From the NCBI RefSeq assembly GCF_000004195.4, contig NC_030683.2:5713815-5777814 (forward strand): DNA of 64,000 bases. Direction: 5' to 3'. A model generated the notes under the pieces. The model made no database searches. It saw only the letters and a list, made by a program, of their open reading frames with translations, and had not been told where the DNA came from. This stretch comes from Xenopus tropicalis. Taxonomy: Eukaryota > Chordata > Amphibia > Anura > Pipidae. The translations under genes and the position numbers were made by a program. Of the stretch, positions 43,672 to 55,923 are shown in pieces (position 1 is the stretch's first letter; each line of letters begins with the position of its first letter).

Positions 43672-45305
43672 TATGTATAATATATAGGCACGGCGTAACC
43701 CCCATATCCTATACACACAGTAACTGTATAATATATAGGCACGGTGTAACCCCCATATCCTATACACACAGTAACTGTATAATATATAGGCACAGTGTAA
43801 CCCCCATATCCTATACACACAGTAACTGTATAATATATAGGCACAGTGTAACCCCCATATCCTATACACACAGTAACTGTATAATATATAGGCACAGTGT
43901 AACCCCCATATCCTATACACACAGTAACTGTATAATATATAGGCACGGTGTAACCCCCATATCCTATACACACAGTAACTGTATAATATATAGGCGTAAC
44001 CCCCATATCCTATACACACAGTAACTGTATAATATATAGGCACAGTGTAACCCCCATATCCTATACACACAGTAACTGTATAATATATAGGCACGGTGTA
44101 ACCCCCATATCCTATACACACAGTAACTGTATAATATATAGGCACGGTGTAACCCCCATATCCTATACACACAGTAACTGTATAATATATAGGCACGGTG
44201 TAACCCCCCATATCCTATACACACAGTAACTGTATAATATATAGGCACAGTGTAACCCCCATATCCTATACACACAGTAACTGTATAATATATAGGCGTA
44301 ACCCCCATATCATATACACACAGTAACTGTATAATATATAGGCACAGTGTAACCCCCATATCCTATACACACAGTAACTGTATAATATATAGGCACAGTG
44401 TAACCCCCATATCCTATACACACAGTAACTGTATAATATATAGGCACAGTGTAACCCCCATATCCTATACACACAGTAACTGTATAATATATAGGCACAG
44501 TGTAACCCCCATATCCTATACACACAGTAACTGTATAATATATAGGCACAGTGTAACCCCCATATCCTATACACACAGTAACTGTATAATATATAGGCAC
44601 AGTGTAACCCCCATATCCTATACACACAGTAACTGTATAATATATAGGCGTAACCCCCATATCCTATACACACAGTAACTGTATAATATATAGGCACAGT
44701 GTAACCCCCATATCCTATACACACAGTAACTGTATAATATATAGGCACGTGTAACCCCCATATCCTATACACACAGTAACTGTATAATATATAGGCACGG
44801 TGTAACCCCCATATCCTATACACACAGTAACTGTATAATATATAGGCACGGTGTAACCCCATATCCTATACACACAGTAACTGTATAATATATAGGCACG
44901 GTGTAACCCCCATATCCTATACACACAGTAACTGTATAATATATAGGCACAGTGTAACCCCCATATCCTATACACACAGTAACTGTATAATATATAGGCA
45001 CAGTGTAACCCCCATATCCTATACACACAGTAACTGTATAATATATAGGCACAGTGTAACCCCATATCCTATACACACAGTAACTGTATAATATATAGGC
45101 ACAGTGTAACCCCCATATCCTATACACACAGTAACTGTATAATATATAGGCACAGTGTAACCCCCATATCCTATACACACAGTAACTGTATAATATATAG
45201 GCACAGTGTAACCCCCATATCCTATACACACAGTAACTGTATAATATATAGGCACAGTGTAACCCCCATATCCTATACACACAGTAACTGTATAATATAT
45301 AGGCA
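43672..45305 (-). repeat. 51-bp minisatellite
   Basis: About 32 copies of a 51-bp unit (gtaacccccatatcctatac then acacagtaactgtataatat then ataggcacagt). Three units lack five bases (ataggcgtaacc at about 43993, 44296 and 44649), so frames shift there. A cacgg subtype alternates with cacag in blocks. The minus strand encodes a 17-residue repeat in open frames up to 246 codons, an artefact of 51 being divisible by three. Confidence 0.95.
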
Positions 45306-46110
45306 GATATAATATATATATATAAGTACATACATACACAGACATAGATAGATTTGCAGGGATTACAGCATTGTTTTGTTCTCAGTAGAACTGGGTAAGA
45401 TTTATTAGCCATTAAGCTTCAATGCCTTGTACTTTATTGCTGGGACTCCGGGCCGTGCCCCCACTTCCCACATACAGGTGGATAACATTTGGGGGGGGGG
45501 TTCCGTGCACATTAGCAGTGGGGCTGCACCAAAGGCTGTGGGAGAATGTTCTGGGACTGGGAGCAATTCTTCTTTTGAGCTTGTTCAGATTAATAATGAA
45601 GTCGCCCAAGGCAAGGTTTCCTGCGCAGTCTGCGCTCCCTGCCGGCCCAGATGACTACGTTCCCGTCAGTTGGAACATATTTTTCATGGGCCTGGATCAA
45701 TAAACCAGGAGCTGGCTGAAGAAGGTGACGTGACGCTGCTGATTAGCTGGAGAGTTAGCCGGCCAAAGATTGTCTGTGATTCATGAGGCTCATTACTGAT
45801 TGTTTCATCAGCTGGGGGACCGGACAGAAGTGCTGGGAGCTAAACGGATGCTGGGAAATTAAGTAAGCCGAGTCATCCTATTGGCCGGGGCTTTTATAAA
45901 GAAAAGGCATCACTCAAGTGCTAGGAACAAGGCTTAGCACATAACAGACACTGCGGCACTATATTCATATGGATTTATATGGATTTATATTGTATAACCA
46001 GTTTATCTGCACTTGTGGCACTCCTGGCAGCCTTTGGGTGTCAACTGGCCATGGGGGTTGTACTGCAACAACAACCAAAGGGCCTCAGGTTGTGCAACTC
46101 CGATATAGTG
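45306..46110. other. single-copy block, possible conserved non-coding DNA
   Basis: Starts with a short (AT)n and catac-rich run, then unique sequence. The part 45580-45800 (ttcagattaataatgaagtc, tgctgattagctggagag, ctcattactgattgtttc) resembles the other ATTA-rich blocks. Frames at 45412-45703 on both strands have no domain. Confidence 0.36.
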
Positions 46111-46114
46111 AGTT

Positions 46115-48010
46115 ACAGTTGCCCTATTGCTTTACTGGTCTTGTCTTACTGCCTCATCTTCTCATTTAGCTGCCATTTTGCTCTATTTCTACCATCTTGC
46201 CCTAGTGTTGTACCTTACTGACACTATCCCCCCTAACTGTCACCATATTGCTTTATTATTGTTACCTCAACATAGTTAAATCCAAAGTCCATTTCATTCA
46301 ACCCTTCAAACAAACCCCAGTGCACATATACAGACTCTTACCAACCTATCTATACACTTGTATATATAAACTATTTATACCAATATCTGTCTCCATCTTG
46401 CCCTAGTGTCAACATTTTCCCCTGTGGTTGCCATCTTGCTCTACTTCTGCCATCTTGCCTTAGTGTCTCCATCTTGTCCTACTGTCTCCATCATGCCCTA
46501 CTGTCTCCATCTTGCCCTACTGTCTCCATCTTGACGTACTGTTTCCATCTTGCCTTACTGTCTCCATCTTACCCTACTGTCTCCATCTTGCCCTACTGTC
46601 TCCATCTTGCCCTACTGTCTCCATCTTGTCCTACTGTTTCCATCTTGCCCTACTGTCTCCATCTTGCCCTACTGTCTCCATCTTGTCCTACTGTCTCCAT
46701 CTTGCCCTACTGTCTCCATATTGCCCTACTGTCTCCATCTTTCCCTACTGTCTCCATCTTGCCCTACTGTCTCCATCTTGTCCTACTGTCTCCATCTTGC
46801 CCTACTGTCTCCATATTGCCCTACTGTCTCCATCTTTCCCTACTGTCTCCATCTTGCCCTACTGTCTCCATCTTGTCCTACTGTCTCCATCTTGCCCTAC
46901 TGTCTCCATCTTGCCCTACTGTTTCCATCTTGCCCTACTGTCTCCATCTTTCCCTACTGTCTCCATCTTGCCCTACTGTCTCCATCTTGCCCTACTGTCT
47001 CCATCTTGTCCTACTGTCTCCATCTTGCCCTACTGTCTCCATATTGCCCTACTGTCTCCATCTTTCCCTACTGTCTCCATCTTGCCCTACTGTCTCCATC
47101 TTGTCCTACTGTCTCCATCTTGCCCTACTGTCTCCATATTGCCCTACTGTCTCCATCTTTCCCTACTGTCTCCATCTTGCCCTACTGTCTCCATCTTGTC
47201 CTACTGTCTCCATCTTGCCCTACTGTCTCCATCTTGCCCTACTGTTTCCATCTTGCCCTACTGTCTCCATCTTTCCCTACTGTCTCCATCTTGCCCTACT
47301 GTCTCCATCTTGCCCTACTGTCTCCATCTTGCCCTACTGTCTCCATCTTGCCCTACTGTCCCCATCTTGCCCTACTGTCTCCATCTTTCCCTACTGTCTC
47401 CATCTTGCCCTACTGTCTCCATCTTTCCCTACTGTCTCCATCTTGCCCTAATGTCTCCATCTTTCCCTACTGTCTCCATCTTGCCCTAATGTCTCCATCT
47501 TTCCCTACTGTCTCCATCTTGCCCTACTGTCTCCATCTTTCCCTACTGTCTCCATCTTTCCCTACTGTCTCCATCTTTCCCTACTGTCTCCATCTTACCC
47601 TACTGTCTCCATCTTTCCCTACTGTCTCCATCTTGCCCTACTGTCTCCATCTTGCCCTACTGTCACTATTTTCTCCTATAGTTCCCATTTAGCTATAATT
47701 CTGCCATCTAGCCCTTCTGTAGTCACCTTACTATCTTGCCTTACCACTATATCTTGCCCAAATATCTACATTTTTCCCTAATGTCAACATCTTCCCTCAG
47801 GTTGCCATCTTGCGCTACTGCGGCCATCTTGCACTTGTGCCTCCATCTTGCCTTGCTGCTGTTATTGTTCCTTACTATCCCCCTTTCCCCTACTGTCCAA
47901 ACGAGCCTTATTACTGTCACATTATACTACTGGCTCTACCATATCCTACTGCCACCATTTTGTTCTCCTGCTGCCATATTGCCCCTACTATACTGGTTTA
48001 TATTATGCTG
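46115..48010. repeat. 19-bp minisatellite array, copy 2
   Basis: Same unit as 1-700 (ccatcttgccctactgtct). A regular core spans about 46455-47665 (about 64 units) with decayed copies on both sides (46115-46455 and 47665-48010). The ccatattg variant lies at 46716, 46811, 47039 and 47134, and the ctgtttcc variant at 46925 and 47248. This shows a 323-bp (17-unit) higher-order repeat. Three forward frames are open up to 380 codons, without coding meaning. Confidence 0.95.
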
Positions 48011-48632
48011 TGATTACAGAGGCTCCTAGCCGGCAATAGCTTCCCATGTAAGAGTGAAATGACATATACAGTATATATATATATACAGACAAACAGAGGA
48101 ATGTCGGTACCCGGCGCTGCTATACGAGCGGCACGCACAGGCTTAATGATGGGCTGCAGAACCCCCATTCATCATCATAATTGTCTCACGTGAAAGTGGC
48201 GCAGACAGAAAATGCAATAAAGGAAAGCGCTGCTGTGATTTGCCTAAACTGGGATAATAAGCTAACGGGGCATAATTAGCATTTATTTTCAGAGCTCATG
48301 TGAACTACAAATGAATGATGCAAAGGGAGGTTAAGTGCTCATTAATTAACACGTCAGATTCCCCGAGCCAATCAGAGGCAACTTCATCAAAAGAGAGGAA
48401 AAAACAAAAAAAACCTGTTTGAGTCGTTGTCGTGTTTGGCACCGGCTGATAAACAAGCGGCTCAGGGGCCGATGGGCTGGGAATAATAGGCAAGCGGCAC
48501 CGGGAAGCCCTGAAATAAACATGAAAACAATCAACATGAGCTGGAATGTAAAATCCTTAGTGTACGGCGGCGGGTCCCCAACACCAGACAATGTCGGCCC
48601 CCTCTGGGGAAATAATAACAGCACAACACACA
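48011..48632. other. single-copy block, possible conserved non-coding DNA
   Basis: After a short (AT)n at about 48070, the sequence is unique and ATTA-rich: ggcataattagcatttattt near 48270, TTAATTAA at 48342-48349, ttcatcatcataattgtctc and gctgataaacaagcgg. No credible frame. One of the strongest candidates for conserved regulatory DNA on composition alone. Confidence 0.42.
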
Positions 48633-49492
48633 GTATCACTCATGTATTATAGGGATAATGTACCCCCTACTGTAAATGATAAGGATATTAGCAGTCACTG
48701 AGGGGTTCTGTGCCCCCCATATAAAGGCACAAGGCTGCAGGCTGAGTTATACAGGGAACTCTGAGTATCACTCATGTATTATAAGGGATAATGTACCCCT
48801 ACTGTAAATGATAAGGATATTAGCAGTCACTGAGGGGTTCTGTGCCCATATAAAGGCACAAGGCTGCAGGCTGAGTTATACAGGGAACTCTGAGTATCAC
48901 TCATGTATTATAAGGGATATTGTACCCCTACTGTAAATGATAAGGATATTAGCAGTCACTGAGGGGTTCTGTGCCCCCCATATAAAGGCACAAGGCTGCA
49001 GGCTGAGTTATACAGGGAACTCTGAGTATCACTGTATTATAAGGGATAATGTACCCCCTACTGTAAATGATAAGGATATTAGCAGTCACTGAGGGGTTCT
49101 GTGCCCATATAAAGGCACAAGGCTGCAGCCTGAGTTATACAGGGAACTCTGAGTATCACTCATGTATTATAAGGGATAATGTACCCCCTACTGTAAATGA
49201 TAAGGATATTAGCAGTCACTGAGGGGTTCTGTGCCCCCCATATAAAGGCACAAGGCTGCAGGCTGAGTTATACAGGGAACTCTGAGTATCACTCATGTAT
49301 TATAAGGGATAATGTACCCCCTACTGTAAATGATAAGGATATTAGCAGTCACTGAGGGGTTCGGTGCCCATATAAAGGCACAAGGCTGCAGGCTGAGTTA
49401 TACAGGGAACTCTGAGTATCACTCATGTATTATAAGGGATAATGTACCCCCTACTGTAAATGATAAGGATATTAGCAGTCACTGAGGGGTTC
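48633..49492 (+). repeat. 130-133-bp tandem array, locus 2
   Basis: About seven copies of the same unit as 28862-30020, same orientation (tatcactcatgtattat ... atataaaggcacaaggctgc). The C run before atataaaggc again varies between copies. One unit lacks tcat (tatcactgtatt near 49028). It ends abruptly at ggggttctatgagcag, next to the following MITE. Confidence 0.93.
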
Positions 49493-49508
49493 TATGAGCA
49501 GGCAGACT

Positions 49509-49644
49509 GGGGCTCATTTATAAACACTGGGCAAATCTGCACCTTTTTTTTAACCTGTCACTGCCTGTAAAAAAGCCAGTCCCTGATTGGTTGCTATGGG
49601 TTACTGCCCAGGGGCAAATTTGCCCAGTGTTGATAAATAAGCCC
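49509..49644. mobile_element. short MITE (ggggctcatttat ends)
   Basis: The left end ggggctcatttataaacact and the right end (reverse complement gggcttatttatcaacact) pair over about 27 bp, including actgggcaaat. Internal ttgcccctgggca is part of the same inverted structure. A target duplication could not be defined. Confidence 0.75.
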
Positions 49645-49904
49645 AAAGGTAGAACAACCAAACAGACATCCAGTTTGACTACACGTGCAAAGGGCTTCAA
49701 TAGGGAGAGATCACAATAATTAACTTTTTGTTAATTAGCCGAACCACTGAATTACTGGGGTGACCCAAATACATTTGGACCTGAAAAGTGAATCCGAGTA
49801 GCGGGACCGGTACTCATGGATCTTTTGTTGCCCCATCCAGGGTGAGGCAATGGCAGAGGGCAAATTCTGAAATAATGTGGACATGTGACATGGACATGGC
49901 CTGC
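49645..49904. other. gene-free spacer
   Basis: Nothing recognised; opposing frames at 49735-49979 lack domains. Confidence 0.4.
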
Positions 49905-50160
49905 CTCCTCCCAATCCCACAATCCCCTGCTGCACATGTGTGACGTCAATAAGGAAAGGAACATCCCAGTGCAATGCATTGTGGGTTATGTAGTTCCTGC
50001 ATGCTGCCTGTAAGCTGTGGGGAAGTTGTTACAATTTGTAACATCGGTGTTTTAGTCCCTCCTCCCCTGCCAGGATTTCAAATGATGCAGAAAGAGAAGA
50101 ACGGTTTTGCAGCTGGATTTCAGCATATAAATGGGATTTATTCCTACTTCAAACAAGATT
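49905..50160 (+). repeat. dispersed repeat carrying ZNF143-type site and CRE, copy 2
   Basis: Matches 23275-23475 over about 200 bp. It keeps a palindromic CRE TGACGTCA (49941-49948) and the same ZNF143-type match on the minus strand at 49970-49994. The E-box of copy 1 is CACATG here. The copy extends farther right (tatttcaaatgatg-like to ggatttattcctac). Confidence 0.75.
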
Positions 50161-50740
50161 TCCCATGATTCCCGCCCTGGGTGTTTGTCCCTTTATGCAA
50201 TGAGGCTCCGGGCCGGCAATGGGCCGTATTGGCATTGGAGGAATCCACCCGCCGAGCCCCTCCCAACACACCTGTCCTGGGGATAATGAGGCTTTCTCCT
50301 CCTCCGCGTCCCTGACCTTTATTTAGCTCTAATTATTTCATGGTGTCGCCCAGATTCCTTATGTAAAGTTCAGTGGGAGAGAAGAAAAGGAAAGTGGCAG
50401 GGCTGGGTAAGATAATAATGTATTAATCAGGATAATCCGTAAATAAAACACACGGGGGGAGAGGGAGAAAAATAAAACAGTTAAAACGCACTTGTTTTTC
50501 TAACCTTCTTAAATGCCACTTGGTCGCACAGAGACGGCCATTAATTGGCGACTTCCTATGAGAAATATCAGTGGGACCCACTAATCAGCCGGCAGGGAAG
50601 GTGCGGGGGGGGGGCTGGGCCTGGGGTTTATTTACAAGACTTTGGGGCCACAAACCTCAAAAAGGGGGTCCTTACCCCCCCAAAAAATATCTAGCAAAAT
50701 CACATTGTCCCATAGAAAATAACAATACAAAACAGCAAAT
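50161..50740. other. single-copy block, possible conserved non-coding DNA
   Basis: Unique sequence with tttagctctaattatttc near 50320, gtattaatcaggataatccg and gccattaattggcgac near 50540. A poly-G run lies at 50603-50612. No coding frame of interest. It adjoins the 22-bp array. Confidence 0.38.
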
Positions 50741-52850
50741 GTTTGTGTATGTATATAACTAATATAGTGTATGTATATAACTAATATAGTGTATGTATAT
50801 AACTAATATAGTGTATGTATATAACTAATATAGTGTATGTATATAACTAATATAGTGTATGTATATAACTAATATAGTGTATGTATATAACTAATATAGT
50901 GTATGTATATACCTGATATAGTGTATGTATATAACTAATATAGTGTATGTATATAACTAATATAGTGTATGTATATAACTAATATAGTGTATGTATATAC
51001 CTGATATAGTGTATGTATATAACTAATATAGTGTATGTATATAACTAATATAGTGTATGTATATAACTAATATAGTGTATGTATATACCTGATATAGTGT
51101 ATGTATGTAACTGATATAGTGTATGTATATAACTGATATAGTGTATGTATATAACTGATATAGTGTATGTATATAACTAATATAGTGTATGTATATAACT
51201 GATATAGTGTATGTATATAACTAATATAGTGTATGTATATAACTAATATAGTGTATGTATATAACTAATATAGTGTATGTATATAACTAATATAGTGTAT
51301 GTATATAACTAATATAGTGTATGTATATAACTAATATAGTGTATGTATATACCTGATATAGTGTATGTATGTAACTGATATAGTGTATGTATATAACTGA
51401 TATAGTGTATGTATATAACTGATATAGTGTATGTATATAACTAATATAGTGTATGTATATAACTAATATAGTGTATGTATATACCTGATATAGTGTATGT
51501 ATATAACTAATATAGTGTATGTATATAACTAATATAGTGTATGTATATAACTAATATAGTGTATGTATATACCTGATATAGTGTATGGTATGTAACTGAT
51601 ATAGTGTATGTATATAACTGATATAGTGTATGTATATAACTGATATAGTGTATGTATATAACTAATATAGTGTATGTATATAACTAATATAGTGTATGTA
51701 TATACCTGATATAGTGTATGTATATAACTGATATAGTGTATGTATATAACTAATATAGTGTATGTATATAACTAATATAGTGTATGTATATACCTGATAT
51801 AGTGTATGTATATAACTAATATAGTGTATGTATATAACTAATATAGTGTATGTATATAACTAATATAGTGTATGTATATACCTGATATAGTGTATGTATG
51901 TAACTGATATAGTGTATGTATATAACTGATATAGTGTATGTATATAACTGATATAGTGTATGTATATAACTAATATAGTGTATGTATATAACTAATATAG
52001 TGTATGTATATACCTGATATAGTGTATGTATGTAACTGATATAGTGTATGTATATAACTGATATAGTGTATGTATATAACTGATATAGTGTATGTATATA
52101 ACTAATATAGTGTATGTATATAACTAATATAGTGTATGTATATAACTAATATAGTGTATGTATATAACTAATATAGTGTATGTATATAACTAATATAGTG
52201 TATGTATATAACTGATATAGTGTATGTATATAACTGATATAGTGCATGTATATAACTAATATAGTGCATGTATATAACTAATATAGTGCATGTATATAAC
52301 TGATATAGTGTATGTATATAACTGATATAGTGTATGTATATAACTAATATAGTGCATGTATATAACTAATATAGTGTATGTATATAACTAATATAGTGCA
52401 TGTATATAACTAATATAGTGTATGTATATAACTAATATAGTGTATGTATATAACTAATATAGTGTATGTATATAACTAATATAGTGTATGTATATAACTA
52501 ATATAGTGTATGTATATAACTAATATAGTGTATGTATGTAACTAATATAGTGTATGTATATAACTAATATAGTGTATGTATATAACTAATATAGTGTATG
52601 TATATAACTAATATAGTGTATGTATATAACTAATATAGTGTATGTATATAACTAATATAGTGTATGTATATAACTAATATAGTGTATGTATGTAACTAAT
52701 ATAGTGTATGTATATAACTGATATAGTGTATGTATATAACTAATATAGTGTATGTATATAACTAATATAGTGTATGTATATAACTAATATAGTGTATGTA
52801 TATAACTAATATAGTGTATGTATATAACCAATATAATGTATGTATGTACA
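50741..52850. repeat. 22-bp AT-rich minisatellite
   Basis: About 95 copies of tataactaatatagtgtatg+ta. Variants acctgatatag, gtaactgatatag and aactgatatag occur in a recurring order (acctg, then gtaactg, then two aactg, then aactaat units) near 51090, 51350, 51580, 51890 and 52010, showing higher-order structure. A gtgcatg variant is confined to 52240-52400. Frames carry stops, so there are no long open frames here. Confidence 0.95.
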
Positions 52851-53134
52851 ATCCATAGTATCCAAAGGAATGAGGTTGATTAGTTTCAGTTTCTGATTTA
52901 CTGTTTTATCTTTATACATGGGTGCCCCCCCCCCCATTCATTTTTGCATATTTAATCTGATTTTCTTACTAAACAGAGCTAATAGCCCATTGATCACTTT
53001 TCACTGCTTCTCCTGAGGATTTACTGTCCGACACGAACTGCTTTCCCAATGTGATCAGAGCTGGGGCATTTACAAAGCACTTTTTGGTGGTACCCCAATA
53101 ATAACGTTTATACAACATAAAAATTATCCTTATA
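52851..53134. other. gene-free spacer
   Basis: Unique sequence with a poly-C run at 52926-52935. Nothing recognised. Confidence 0.4.
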
Positions 53135-53236
53135 ATACACAACCTTGTGCCTTTATATGGGGGGCACAGAACCCCTCAGTGACTGCTAATATCCTTATCA
53201 TTTACAGTAGGGGGTACATTATCCCTTTATAATACT
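53135..53236 (-). repeat. single fragment of the 130-bp repeat unit, inverted
   Basis: Contains caaccttgtgcctttatatg, aacccctcagtgactgctaa and cagtagggggtacattatcc, the reverse complement of the unit in the arrays at 28862 and 48633. About 100 bp, one copy only, not amplified. Confidence 0.9.
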
Positions 53237-53655
53237 TTTATATTTTTATATAAACAGGGAGACTTGTCCTTTAATTCCTACACTTGGCCCCGCCCCCTCA
53301 TTTATTTCCCCGCACTAAAACAAACAATGGGCTCAGACTGATACGTTACACAAGCCTGAGAGTTACTTTTAATCAAATCCGCTTGGCATGAAATTTCCTC
53401 TCTAATAAAAAGCTATTAAGAAAACACAGAAGGATTAATTCCTTCTCATTAACGAGGCACCATTTTCCTTCAAACCTCCCTCTAGTTAAAGGCTGACATG
53501 TTAAAACGCTAATAATTAAACTGTTACCAGTGACTAATGATCTCTGCCATCTTTAACTGTCGGCCGCGCGTCAATCATGGAGCCCGGCGCATTCACTGGG
53601 ATTCCTACAGGCACCGAAGGGTTAAACAGCCCACATGTGTCAGCTCCAGAACCCA
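53237..53655. other. single-copy block, possible conserved non-coding DNA
   Basis: Non-repetitive, ATTA-rich: agaaggattaattccttctc, ctcattaacgaggcac, aacgctaataattaaactg, gcgcgtcaatcatggagc. It stops directly at the start of the next array (about 53656). No frame of interest. Confidence 0.42.
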
Positions 53656-55675
53656 TTAGTAACTATAAACCCAGTGAGAATGAGGAATGAATGGGTATTG
53701 GGGAGTTGTATCAGGAGTCAGAACCAGCAGTGCAGGGAAGGGAAAGGGACAGACACAGTGACAGTTACACATAACTATAAACCCAGTGAGAATGAGGGAT
53801 GAATGGGTATTGGGGAGTTGTATCAGGAGTCAGAACCAGCAGTGCAGGGAAGGGAAAGGGACAGACACAGTGACAGTTACACATAACTATAAACCCAGTG
53901 AGAATGAGGAATGAATGGATATTGGGGAGTTGTATCAGGAGTCAGAACCAGCAGTGCAGGGAAGGGAAAGGGACAGACACAGTGACAGTTACACATAACT
54001 ATAAACCCAGTGAGAATGAGGGATGAATGGATATTGGGGAGTTGTATCAGGAGTCAGAACCAGCAGTGCAGGGAAGGGAAAGGGACAGACACAGTGACAG
54101 TTACACATAACTATAAACCCAGTGAGAATGAGGAATGAATGGGTATTGGGGAGTTGTATCAGGAGTCAGAACCAGCAGTGCAGGGAAGGGAAAGGGACAG
54201 ACACAGTGACAGTTACACATAACTATAAACCCAGTGAGAATGAGGAATGAATGGATATTGGGGAGTTGTATCAGGAGTCAGAACCAGCAGTGCAGGGAAG
54301 GGAAAGGGACAGACACAGTGACAGTTACACATAACTATAAACCCAGTGAGAATGAGGGATGAATGGATATTGGGGAGTTGTATCAGGAGTCAGAACCAGC
54401 AGTGCAGGGAAGGGAAAGGGACAGACACAGTGACAGTTACACATAACTATAAACCCAGTGAGAATGAGGAATGAATGGGTATTGGGGAGTTGTATCAGGA
54501 GTCAGAACCAGCAGTGCAGGGAAGGGAAAGGGACAGACACAGTGACAGTTACACATAACTATAAACCCAGTGAGAATGAGGGATGAATGGATATTGGGGA
54601 GTTGTATCAGGAGTCAGAACCAGCAGTGCAGGGAAGGGAAAGGGACAGACACAGTGACAGTTACACATAACTATAAACCCAGTGAGAATGAGGGATGAAT
54701 GGATATTGGGGAGTTGTATCAGGAGTCAGAACCAGCAGTGCAGGGAAGGGAAAGGGACAGACACAGTGACAGTTACACATAACTATAAACCCAGTGAGAA
54801 TGAGGAATGAACGGGTATTGGGGAGTTGTATCAGGAGTCAGAACCAGCAGTGCAGGGAAGGGAAAGGGACAGACACAGTGACAGTTACACATAACTATAA
54901 ACCCAGTGAGAATGAGGAATGAATGGATATTGGGGAGTTGTATCAGGAGTCAGAACCAGCAGTGCAGGGAAGGGAAAGGGACAGACACAGTGACAGTTAC
55001 ACATAACTATAAACCCAGTGAGAATGAGGAATGAATGGGTATTGGGGAGTTGTATCAGGAGTCAGAACCAGCAGTGCAGGGAAGGGAAAGGGACAGACAC
55101 AGTGACAGTTACACATAACTATAAACCCAGTGAGAATGAGGAATGAATGGGTATTGGGGAGTTGTATCAGGAGTCAGAACCAGCAGTGCAGGGAAGGGAA
55201 AGGGACAGACACAGTGACAGTTACACATAACTATAAACCCAGTGAGAATGAGGAATGAATGGGTATTGGGGAGTTGTATCAGGAGTCAGAACCAGCAGTG
55301 CAGGGAAGGGAAAGGGACAGACACAGTGACAGTTACACATAACTATAAACCCAGTGAGAATGAGGAATGAATGGGTATTGGGGAGTTGTATCAGGAGTCA
55401 GAACCAGCAGTGCAGGGAAGGGAAAGGGACAGACACAGTGACAGTTACACATAACTATAAACCCAGTGAGAATGAGGGATGAATGGATATTGGGGAGTTG
55501 TATCAGGAGTCAGAACCAGCAGTGCAGGGAAGGGAAAGGGACAGACACAGTGACAGTTACACATAACTATAAACCCAGTGAGAATGAGGAATGAATGGGT
55601 ATTGGGGAGTTGTATCAGGAGTCAGAACCAGCAGTGCAGGGAAGGGAAAGGGACAGACACAGTGACAGTTACACA
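53656..55675. repeat. 112-bp minisatellite (unrelated to the MITE 112-bp unit)
   Basis: Eighteen copies of a 112-bp unit beginning ataactataaacccagtgag, with exact 112-bp spacing between 53771 and 55563 (16 steps, no indel). Only two or three positions vary (gaggaatg or gagggatg; atgggt or atggat; one acgggt), in non-random order. The lack of indels points to recent or continuing homogenisation. Confidence 0.95.
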
Positions 55676-55832
55676 TCTGTCCCTTTTAGATGCAGGTGAC
55701 AAAAAAATAGATGCGGGTGACAAAAAAAATCGCCCGACAAATGTGTTTCACAAATTTTTCACCGTTTTGTGAATTTTCCTGCAGTTTTCCAAATTTTATG
55801 GTAAAGCGAAATGAGACAGATTCGCTCATCAC
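55676..55832. mobile_element. right end of a tagtgatgagcgaat-type MITE
   Basis: Two gatgcaggtgacaaaaaaa-like units, then ttcaccgttttgtgaatttt and cagattcgctcatcac followed by TA. The left end is missing; the 112-bp array abuts at about 55676. Confidence 0.75.
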
Positions 55833-55923
55833 TATTTAGCACCAAAAAGGCTTTCTTTTTACTCCACTTCTCACAATTGCCCCCCAGAACTCTTTGACGC
55901 TATGGGCGGATTTTTTAAAATGA

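Noticed and set aside
46474..47692. Leucine/serine-rich frames up to 380 codons
   Set aside because: Three-frame reading of the 19-bp array, which lacks stops in the forward direction.
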